Origin: Pseudomonadota bacterium
Lineage (GTDB): Bacteria > Pseudomonadota > Alphaproteobacteria > Rhizobiales > Devosiaceae
DNA length: 17,440 nt
Assembly (NCBI GenBank): GCA_023436745.1
Contig: JAEZHZ010000341.1
Coordinates: 1 to 17,440 of the forward strand
Direction: 5' to 3'
Below, piece by piece: positions 6,651 to 12,862 of the stretch. Within the stretch, counting starts at the first letter, position 1. Every line of letters starts with the position of its first letter. The notes under the pieces are model-generated. The model searched no databases, was not told the origin of the DNA, and was given only the letters and a program-made list of their open reading frames with translations. A program made the position numbers and the translations under genes.

Positions 6651-7540
6651 CGCAAGCCTTGCGCAAGGCACCGGAGCGCCGCTTCGGCGGTGACAGTCAT
6701 GGCGATGTCCACTTCGACAGCGCCATGACCATCGAGCAAGAGGGTGCCGGGGGCGTTCTCGAGATCGACGCTGACGGCCAGACGCTCGATGCCGAACAGC
6801 TCGGGCGCCACCACGTAGAGCATGACACAGGGATCGTGCAGGGGGCGGCTCTCGCGTCCCTCCAGGAAGTAGGCGGCGATCAGGTCCGCTGCCGCCCGGG
6901 CCGCCGTGCCACCCTGCCGCAATGCTTCCACATAGTCTCCGTCAGCGCGCACCCTGCGGGTCACATCGAGCGGGATGATGGTGACCGGCAGGCCGGACCG
7001 CAGGACGATATCCAGGGCCTCCGGGTCGGACGCGAAGTTGAATTCCGAGCGGGGGCCGACGTTGCCCTTCTCGCGCACGGCGCCGCCCATGATCACCAGC
7101 CGGCCGATCCGGTGCGCGGCGTCGGGATGGCGTTGCAGAAGCAGTGCGATGTTGGTGAGCGGGCCCAGTGCCAGGACATCGACGCTTCCGGCGGGGGTGG
7201 CGATAAGTTCGGCGGCCAGCCAGTCGACGGCACTGTCCAGCGGCTCCGCGCGTGGGGCAGGCAGGGCAACGCCACCCAAGCCGTCATCGCCATGGATGGC
7301 GACCTCGTCGATACCGGGCCGAACGAGCGGCGCCGATGCTCCGCGCGCCACGGGGATGCGCTCGCAATCGAGCAAAGCCAGCAATTGACCAGCGTTCCGC
7401 GTGGTGACCGCGAGCCCGATATTGCCGGCGACAGTGGTGAGACCTCGCACATCGAATTGGCCGCTCGCCAGCGCAAAGAGGATGGCGACGGCATCGTCGA
7501 GGCCCGGATCGGTATCGATGATGACGCGGTGCGGTGTCAT
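6647..7540 (-). CDS. Inosine/uridine-preferring nucleoside hydrolase
   Basis: A 297-residue enzyme that splits the N-glycosidic bond of ribonucleosides to free base and ribose. The family marks are DTDPGLDDA (9-17, calcium and ribose binding), IHGDDGLGG (82-90), MGGA (151-154), EFNFASDPEA (166-175) and HDPC (235-238), whose His is the expected leaving-group acid. Length is normal. It begins inside the stop of the amidohydrolase gene: ATG and TGA share ATGA (7537-7540), so translation is probably coupled. It is the last gene of the six-gene minus operon; its TAG overlaps the TAG of the convergent M20 gene (CTAG, 6647-6650). Whether purine or pyrimidine nucleosides are preferred cannot be told; neighbours favour purines. 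Confidence 0.93.
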   Translation of the reverse strand: MTPHRVIIDTDPGLDDAVAILFALASGQFDVRGLTTVAGNIGLAVTTRNAGQLLALLDCERIPVARGASAPLVRPGIDEVAIHGDDGLGGVALPAPRAEPLDSAVDWLAAELIATPAGSVDVLALGPLTNIALLLQRHPDAAHRIGRLVIMGGAVREKGNVGPRSEFNFASDPEALDIVLRSGLPVTIIPLDVTRRVRADGDYVEALRQGGTAARAAADLIAAYFLEGRESRPLHDPCVMLYVVAPELFGIERLAVSVDLENAPGTLLLDGHGAVEVDIAMTVTAEAALRCLAQGLR

Positions 7541-8859
7541 GAGCGGGCGTCGATCCGGCGCATCTCGTCGCGGAAGCCGGCGGCCACCTGCATCGCATCC
7601 GCCATGACCTTGTCGGTATCGAGGGTCAGCACCTTCCGGTCGCGCATCAGCCAGCGTCCGGCGACCATGGTGTCGGTGACATCGGAGGGCATGGCGGCGA
7701 ACACGAGGGCGGAATAGGGGTCATAGATCGGATGGAGCCGCGGCGCGGCGAGGCTGATGCGTATCAGATCGGCCTGCTTTCCGGCCTCGAGCGAGCCGGT
7801 GCGGCGGGCGAGGCCCAGTGCGCGGGCGCCTTCGATCGTGCTCATGCGGACGACATCCACTGCCGGCAGCGGTTTGCGCGATCCGGCGAGCAGCTTGGCA
7901 AACATGCCGACCGGCGCCATCTGGCTGAAGAGGTCCAGCGTGTTGCCGCTCATGGCGCCGTCGCTGCCGATGCCGACCGGCATGCCGGCCGCCCGGAGCT
8001 TTTCGACCGGAGCGATGCCGCGACCCGCCTTGCCATTGGAGCGGGGATTGGTCGCGACGCAGACCTGGCGCTCGGCCATGAGGGCGATGTCGGCCTCATC
8101 GAGCTGGAGGCAGTGGGCGCAGATGAGGCCGGGCTTGAGCAGGCCCGCATCATCGGTCACCGCGACAGTCGACTTGCCATGGTTCTCCTGCGCCCACGCG
8201 ACCTCAAGAGAACTCTCCGCCAGGTGCATCTGCACCGGCACTTCGGGGTGGGCGGCCGACCAGTCGGCGATCCGCTCCATGACGGCGAGGTCGGTGGAGT
8301 ATGGCGCGTGGGGCGCGATCGAAGGGGTAACGAGAGGGTGGCCGCCAAACCGGTCCACCAGCTCCTCCACCCGGGCGAAGCCCTCATCGAAGCTGCGGTG
8401 ATCGGGCGGATCGAAATCTGCCAGCGTCTGCCCGACGATGGCCCTCAGGCCCGCTTCGGCGCAGACATCGCCGACTTCCGTCTCGAAGTAGTACATCTCC
8501 GCGACGCTGGTGACCCCGGACTGGATCAATTCCAGCGCGGCGAAGGCCGAACCAGCACGGACCATGCCAGGGGAGACGAACTTGCGCTCGAGCGGCAGAA
8601 TGTAGCGATAGAGCCGGTCGTCGACATCCTCACCCAACCCGCGGAACACCGACATGGCCATGTGGCAATGGGTGTTGACCATGCCCGGCATGACGATGTC
8701 GCCGCCACAATCGACGTACTCGGCATGGGTGAGGGCAGGGGCCTCACCGGACCCGATCGCCACGATCGTGTCACCCTCGACGTGGACCCAGCCGCGCTCG
8801 TGCTTGGTCATGGTGTCGTCGAGGGTGAGCACCCACGCGTTGGTGAGAAGGATCGTCAA
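7537..8859 (-). CDS. SsnA/MtaD-type amidohydrolase, probable (adenosine-like) deaminase
   Basis: A 440-residue metal-dependent amidohydrolase. Visible ligands and catalytic residues: NTHCHM (His64, His66), APHAPY (His184), MHLAES (His212, Glu215) and GIGSDGA (Asp300). NPRSN-GKAGRGIAPVEKL and the C-terminal TGSLEAGKQADLIRIS are typical of the 5-methylthioadenosine/S-adenosylhomocysteine deaminase group, which also holds guanine, 8-oxoguanine and triazine hydrolases. I choose TTG 8859: it overlaps the upstream ATPase stop as TTGA and gives MTILLTNAWVLTLDD, the usual N-terminus. A GTG at 8889 adds ten residues but has no ribosome binding site. The neighbouring nucleoside hydrolase suggests a nucleoside substrate; a base substrate is also possible. 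Confidence 0.88.
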   Translation of the reverse strand: MTILLTNAWVLTLDDTMTKHERGWVHVEGDTIVAIGSGEAPALTHAEYVDCGGDIVMPGMVNTHCHMAMSVFRGLGEDVDDRLYRYILPLERKFVSPGMVRAGSAFAALELIQSGVTSVAEMYYFETEVGDVCAEAGLRAIVGQTLADFDPPDHRSFDEGFARVEELVDRFGGHPLVTPSIAPHAPYSTDLAVMERIADWSAAHPEVPVQMHLAESSLEVAWAQENHGKSTVAVTDDAGLLKPGLICAHCLQLDEADIALMAERQVCVATNPRSNGKAGRGIAPVEKLRAAGMPVGIGSDGAMSGNTLDLFSQMAPVGMFAKLLAGSRKPLPAVDVVRMSTIEGARALGLARRTGSLEAGKQADLIRISLAAPRLHPIYDPYSALVFAAMPSDVTDTMVAGRWLMRDRKVLTLDTDKVMADAMQVAAGFRDEMRRIDARS

Positions 8860-9926
8860 GCCTGGTCTTCCGGCGCGAGGATCGTGCACTGTTCGGGTAC
8901 CGGTACCAGACGGGCTGCCGTGCCGGGCTCGAGCACGCGATTGAGCGGGCTGTTGGCGACAAGCGGTCCCGCCGGCGTATCACACTGGTACTGGTAGGCG
9001 CGTCCGAGATAGGTCCGCAGCCCCAGAGTGGCCGGGATGCCTTCCACCTGCTGGTCGTCGGTGACCATGAGGCCGTCGGCGCGGCAGGCGAGGACGAATC
9101 GGTCGGGGATCTCGCCGAAGTGCTCGAGCGAGAGCGTCAGACGCACACCGCCATCCGCCTCGGCGGTGACCTGTGCACCGTCCCGCGCCACCACCTTCAT
9201 GGCGACCAGATTCTCGAAGCCGACGAAGCGGGCAACGAAGGCGTTCGCAGGACGCTGGTAGAGGACTTCGGGCGTATCGAGCTGCATGATGCGGCCGGCG
9301 TGCATGATGGCGACGCGGTCCGAAATCGAGAAGGCTTCCTCCTGGTCGTGGGTCACATAGACCGAGGTGGTGCCGTTGGCGCGCTGCAGCTGCCGGATCT
9401 CGACGCGCATGTCGACGCGCAGCTTAGCGTCGAGGTTGGACAGGGGCTCGTCGAACATCAGCAGCGGCGGCTCGATCACGAGGGCGCGGGCGAGCGCGAC
9501 GCGCTGCTTCTGTCCGCCGGAGAGCGCGCCGGGCAACCGGTCCGCCAGGGCGGCGAGCCCCACACGCTCCAGCATGGCCATGACGCGCCGCGAGCGCTCT
9601 TCGCCGGCGATGCCGCGCTGCTTGAGGCCGAAGCCGACATTGTCGGCTACCGACAGATGCGGGAACAGGGCGTAGTTCTGGAACACTAGCCCGATGTCGC
9701 GCTGGTAGGCGGGCAGCCGGGTCAGGTCCTTGCCGCCGAGGGTGATGGTTCCCGAGGTGGGCTGGAGGAAACCGGCGACGAGCCGCAGGGTGGTGGTCTT
9801 GCCGCAGCCGGAGGCGCCGAGCAGCGAAACGAGTTCGCCCTCGCCGACTTCGAGCGACAGGTCTTCGAGCACCTTGGTCGTGCCGTAGTGCGCGGTGATC
9901 GAGCGGATGGAAAGAGGTTTGGTCAC
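8856..9926 (-). CDS. ABC importer ATP-binding protein, PotA/spermidine-putrescine type
   Basis: A 356-residue ATPase. Motifs in order: Walker A GASGCGKTT (37-45), Q-loop VFQNYALFPH (81-90), signature LSGGQKQR (135-142), Walker B LLMFDEPLSNLD (155-166), H-loop VTHDQEEA (191-198). The second half, from about residue 235, is a TOBE-type regulatory domain, as in PotA, FbpC and MalK. It energises the two permeases encoded just upstream. Start is GTG 9926, ten bases after the permease stop, with no good ribosome binding site, so it probably depends on coupled translation. The gene ends inside the start of the amidohydrolase (TTGA). Ligand specificity lies in the binding protein, not here; the PotA name is only by family. 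Confidence 0.92.
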   Translation of the reverse strand: MTKPLSIRSITAHYGTTKVLEDLSLEVGEGELVSLLGASGCGKTTTLRLVAGFLQPTSGTITLGGKDLTRLPAYQRDIGLVFQNYALFPHLSVADNVGFGLKQRGIAGEERSRRVMAMLERVGLAALADRLPGALSGGQKQRVALARALVIEPPLLMFDEPLSNLDAKLRVDMRVEIRQLQRANGTTSVYVTHDQEEAFSISDRVAIMHAGRIMQLDTPEVLYQRPANAFVARFVGFENLVAMKVVARDGAQVTAEADGGVRLTLSLEHFGEIPDRFVLACRADGLMVTDDQQVEGIPATLGLRTYLGRAYQYQCDTPAGPLVANSPLNRVLEPGTAARLVPVPEQCTILAPEDQA

Positions 9927-9935
9927 AGAAGGACT

Positions 9936-10724
9936 CTACTTGGCAAGGAAGGTCAGGCCCAGGGTGCGCTCCACCACCGCCATGACGGCGACGGTAAGCA
10001 GCATCAACAGCACCGACACCGAGGCGACGGTGGGGTCGAAGAACTGTTCCATATGGGCCAGAAGCTGGATCGGAAGGGTGGAGATGCCCGGTCCCGTCAG
10101 GAAGATCGAGATCGAGACGTCATTGATCGAGGTGATAAAGGCCAGAATGAAGGCGGCCACCACGCCGGAGCGGACATTGGGCAGCAGGATGGTGAAGAAG
10201 GTCTTCAGCGGCGGCGAGCCCAGGCTGATCGCGGCCTCCTCGATGGAGAAGTCGAACGAGGCCAGCGACGCCGAAATCACCCGCACCACATAGGGCAGCA
10301 CCAGAAGGGCATGACCCAACAGCAGCGAGATGTAGATCGGCGTATCGAACTGCACCGCCAGGTTCTTGAGGAGCGAGAAGCCCAGCACCAGTTCGGGCAC
10401 GAGGACAGGCAGGATGAACAGCGTCGCCAGCCAGCGCGGGAGCTGGATGCGGTAGCGGTTCAGCGCGTAAGCGGCCGGGATGCCGATCAGGAGCGCGATC
10501 GCCGTCGACAGGAAGGCGATCTGAAGGCTCGTCAGGATGGTGCGCCGGAACGCCTCCATCTGGAAGATGTTCTCGAACCAGCGCAGGGACAGGCCCTGGG
10601 GCGGGAAGGTCAGGTAGGTGGTGTCGCTGATCGCGGCGCCTACCACAATGACCAGCGGCCCCACGAGGAAGGCGAACACGAGCGCGGTGAAGGCGATCAG
10701 CGCCGGATGAATCTTCTGGGTCAT
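9936..10724 (-). CDS. ABC importer permease, PotC type
   Basis: A 262-residue inner-membrane protein with about six membrane segments, beginning MTQKIHPALIAFTALVFAFL. The ATPase-docking EAA loop is IEEAAISLGSPPLKTFFTILLPN. The region INDVSISIFLTGPGISTLPIQ is typical of PotC-like second permeases. The reading frame runs on upstream to 11003, but that part is a histidine/arginine-rich shadow of the neighbouring permease. ATG 10724 is the start because it fits the permease N-terminus and touches the previous stop (TGATG, sharing the A at 10724). A GTG directly before it (10727) is also possible. It pairs with the PotB-like permease. Confidence 0.9.
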   Translation of the reverse strand: MTQKIHPALIAFTALVFAFLVGPLVIVVGAAISDTTYLTFPPQGLSLRWFENIFQMEAFRRTILTSLQIAFLSTAIALLIGIPAAYALNRYRIQLPRWLATLFILPVLVPELVLGFSLLKNLAVQFDTPIYISLLLGHALLVLPYVVRVISASLASFDFSIEEAAISLGSPPLKTFFTILLPNVRSGVVAAFILAFITSINDVSISIFLTGPGISTLPIQLLAHMEQFFDPTVASVSVLLMLLTVAVMAVVERTLGLTFLAK

Positions 10725-11548
10725 CACACAGTCATCGGGTTGAGGCGTTTGGCGACGCTGTTCATCAGCGCCACGATGGCGATGGTGATGACCACCATGA
10801 CAGCGGCGATGGTGGAGGCTGCGACCCAGTCGAAGGTCACCATGGCCTGCTGGTACATGAGGGTGCCCATCATCATCACCTGCTCGCCGCCCAGCAGCTG
10901 CGGGGTGGCATAGGAGGTGAAGCTGCCGGTGAACACCAGCACCGCACCGACGATGAGGCCGGGGACAGCCAGCGGAAAGATCACCTGGGTGAAGGTCGCC
11001 CACGGTTTGGCGCCGAGGGAGTTCGAGGCCTGGATGAGGTCATCCGGAATGCTCTCCAGCACGCCGACCAGCGTCAGGATCATCAGCGGCACGAAGAGGT
11101 AGACCATGGCTACGATCACCGACCCTTGCGTGTAGAGCATGGTGAGCGGCTGATCGAGGATGCCGGCATTGACCAGCACCGTGTTGAGGATGCCGTTCTT
11201 GCCCAGGATTATGAGCCAGGCGAACGAGCGCACGACGACGCCCGTCAGCAGCGGAAACACCGCGGCGATGATGAGAATGGATTTCAGCCATCCCGGGGAG
11301 CGGCTGATCACGAAGGCGGTGATGAAGCCGATCACGAGGGCGATGGCGGTCACCACCAGCGAGACGTTGATGGTTCGCAGCAGCACGGTGCGGCGGAAGC
11401 CCGAGCCGAAGAAGGCGGCGTAGGTGGCGAAGGGGCCACCGGGTGTCAGGAAAGTGGTGATGATGGTAGCGGCAACTGGAAGTACCAGGAACACCACCAC
11501 CAGCAGCGTTGCTGGAGAAGCCAGAGTCCAGCCGGCTAAGCGTTTCAT
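10724..11548 (-). CDS. ABC importer permease, PotB type
   Basis: A 274-residue inner-membrane permease. It begins MKRLAGWTLASPATLLVVVF, a short cytoplasmic tail and then the first membrane segment. The ATPase-docking loop is visible as DDLIQASNSLGAKPWATFTQVIFPLAVPG in two adjoining parts (about residues 170-200), followed by GSFTSYATPQLLGG, characteristic of PotB-like subunits. ATG 11548 is chosen because AAGG lies about eight bases upstream; the open frame further up to 11617 runs through an intergenic hairpin and has no permease character. It follows the binding-protein gene after a 123-base spacer and overlaps the next permease by one base. Confidence 0.91.
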   Translation of the reverse strand: MKRLAGWTLASPATLLVVVFLVLPVAATIITTFLTPGGPFATYAAFFGSGFRRTVLLRTINVSLVVTAIALVIGFITAFVISRSPGWLKSILIIAAVFPLLTGVVVRSFAWLIILGKNGILNTVLVNAGILDQPLTMLYTQGSVIVAMVYLFVPLMILTLVGVLESIPDDLIQASNSLGAKPWATFTQVIFPLAVPGLIVGAVLVFTGSFTSYATPQLLGGEQVMMMGTLMYQQAMVTFDWVAASTIAAVMVVITIAIVALMNSVAKRLNPMTV

Positions 11549-11594
11549 TAGGGGGCCTTTCGGCACCAGCCCACAGGCCGGCGATCGTATTCGG

Positions 11595-11626
11595 GTCATC
11601 CCCGCGCCCGAAGGCACGGGAATGAC
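11595..11626. repeat. REP-like palindromic extragenic element
   Basis: GTCATCCCCG (11595-11604) pairs with CGGGAATGAC (11617-11626), nine of ten positions matching, and the loop holds a further GCC/GGC pair around CGAA. GTCATCCCCG...CGGGAATGAC resembles dispersed extragenic palindromes of many proteobacteria. Only one copy is seen in this window, so its status as a genomic repeat is inference. It lies between the binding-protein and first permease genes. Confidence 0.5.
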
Positions 11627-11642
11627 TTGCAGTTCAGGTATC

Positions 11643-11663
11643 AGGCGCCGAAAGCCGGCGCCT
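11643..11663 (-). other. GC-rich hairpin just after the binding-protein gene
   Basis: AGGCGCCG (11643-11650) and CGGCGCCT (11656-11663) form an eight-base-pair stem with a five-base loop, eight bases past the binding-protein stop. No U-run follows on the minus strand. It probably protects the 3' end of a processed binding-protein mRNA or lowers read-through into the permease genes. Confidence 0.55.
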
Positions 11664-11671
11664 CAACGGCA

Positions 11672-12712
11672 TTACATGCCGAAGATTTCGTTCCAGCGGT
11701 CGACCCAACCGCCCTTGGCGGCGTTCATGCGGGCATAATCGACGCGCTGCAGGCCGGCAATAGTGTCGGCGCCATAGGTCCAGATCGAGGCCTGCTCCGG
11801 CGTCAGTTCCACTGCGGTGGCGACGGGAGCGTCAACACCGATCTCGGCCAGCTTCTGCTGGATCTCGGGCGAGAGCAGGAAGTTGATGAACTGGTAGGCC
11901 AGTTCCGGCTCCGGAGCGCCCTTGGGAATGTTGACGGTGTTGAGGGTCGCGATCGAGCCTTCCTCGAGGTCCGCCCAGACGACGGTGGGAACCGCAGCCT
12001 GGATCTGGGCCAGGGTGAAATCCTGCGCCACGGCGACGGTGATCTCGCCGGTGGAGAAGAGATTGATCATCTCCGAGCCGGTATTGTAGTTCTTGACGAC
12101 GTTGGGGCGCAGCTCCTCGACGGCCGCGAAGGCGGCATCAGCGTCGTCGAACGCATCGACGCCGGCGTGTTCGCCAGCCTTCATCACAACCATCGGACCA
12201 GCCGTGGTGGTGATTCCCGGCAGCGACAGGGAGCCTGCAAGGTCTTCGCGCCACAGGTCGTTCCACGAGGTGATCGGCGTGTCCAGCTTGGCGCTGTCAT
12301 AGACGATGCCGACACGGCCGATGGTGTAGGCCGGGCCATAGCCGCCCTGCGGATCCTGGGCGATCTCGTAGATGCCCTCGATGTTCGGGACCTTGGAGCG
12401 GTCGAACTCCTGGAAGAGGCCGGCCTCGATGCCCTGCTGGCTGAAGCTGTCGGAGAAATAGGCCACATCGACGCCGCCGCCGTTGCGAATCTGCAGCTTG
12501 TTGAGGCGTTCGCCGTTGTTGCCCGTCTCGAACACGATCTCGCAGTCGCACTGTTCCCGGAACGGCGCGAGCAGGAATTCCTCAAGCTTCTCGCCGTTGA
12601 AGCCCCACCAGGAAATCGTCAGCGTCTTGCCCTGGGCCATGGCCGGCGCCGAGCCGAGCAGCGCAGTGGCCGAGACGGCCAGGGCGAGCGAGCGAACGAA
12701 AGTCTTTTGCAT
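11672..12712 (-). CDS. ABC importer periplasmic substrate-binding protein, PotD/PotF-like
   Basis: A 346-residue secreted binding protein. The Sec signal is MQKTFVRSLALAVSATALLG followed by SAPAMAQ, with likely cleavage near residue 27. The mature part opens KTLTISWWGFNGEKLEEFL, and contains GGYGPAYTIGRVGIVYD and ITSWNDLWRED, the pattern of polyamine/iron-type binding proteins (PotD, PotF, SBP family 1/8). It is first in a six-gene operon and so is the most likely target of the promoter region at 12713-12862. Although the family is named after polyamines, the downstream genes encode a deaminase and a nucleoside hydrolase, so I infer a nucleoside-like ligand. Start ATG 12712 has AAGGGG upstream at a rather long spacing (about 12). 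Confidence 0.9.
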   Translation of the reverse strand: MQKTFVRSLALAVSATALLGSAPAMAQGKTLTISWWGFNGEKLEEFLLAPFREQCDCEIVFETGNNGERLNKLQIRNGGGVDVAYFSDSFSQQGIEAGLFQEFDRSKVPNIEGIYEIAQDPQGGYGPAYTIGRVGIVYDSAKLDTPITSWNDLWREDLAGSLSLPGITTTAGPMVVMKAGEHAGVDAFDDADAAFAAVEELRPNVVKNYNTGSEMINLFSTGEITVAVAQDFTLAQIQAAVPTVVWADLEEGSIATLNTVNIPKGAPEPELAYQFINFLLSPEIQQKLAEIGVDAPVATAVELTPEQASIWTYGADTIAGLQRVDYARMNAAKGGWVDRWNEIFGM

Positions 12713-12759
12713 AGTCTATATACCCCTTGCAGCGTCTGCCGACCGGCACCGCTCCCAGA

Positions 12760-12775
12760 AGCCTAATTTTTCGGC
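12760..12775 (-). promoter_or_regulatory. Shared 16-base motif, copy 1
   Basis: On the plus strand AGCCTAATTTTTCGGC. The same motif with one change (AGCCTAATCTTTCGGC) occurs at 17293-17308 upstream of lacI, in the same orientation relative to its gene. It lies 48 bases upstream of the binding-protein start, a position fitting a promoter element or operator. Confidence 0.45.
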
Positions 12776-12815
12776 TTGACCGGAGCAAGCCACATTTTTG
12801 GGCGACAGGCCTGTC
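12773..12815. promoter_or_regulatory. Two palindromes in the divergent promoter region
   Basis: GGCTTG-N7-CAAGCC (12773-12791) and the perfect 12-base palindrome GACAGGCCTGTC (12804-12815) lie between the importer operon (minus) and the adenine deaminase-like gene (plus). On the plus strand the second falls between a weak -35-like TTGGGC (12798) and a -10-like TAGGTA (12821), where a repressor could act. These are operator candidates only; no known regulator site was matched. Confidence 0.4.
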
Positions 12816-12862
12816 TGCCTTAGGTAATCAGCCACTTGCGTCATTATGCCCACGAGCCCGCC

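Noticed and set aside
5406..6671. Long minus-strand open frame (421 codons) opposite the M20 gene
   Set aside because: His/Arg/Gly-rich, no domain, no ribosome binding site; the plus strand carries a complete catalytic motif set. It is a high-GC shadow.
8896..8907. Perfect palindrome GGTACCGGTACC
   Set aside because: Lies within the ATPase coding region and arises from Val-Pro-Val-Pro codons; no sign of regulatory use.
7732..8997. Long plus-strand open frame (421 codons) opposite the amidohydrolase
   Set aside because: Low-complexity composition and antisense to a clear enzyme gene; shadow frame.
10725..11003. N-terminal extension of the PotC-like permease
   Set aside because: Overlaps the PotB-like gene in another frame and is His/Arg-rich; permease character begins at the ATG at 10724.
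11627..12766. Plus-strand open frame of 379 codons opposite the PotD-like gene
   Set aside because: Antisense shadow; Asp/Gly/Arg-rich with no family resemblance.
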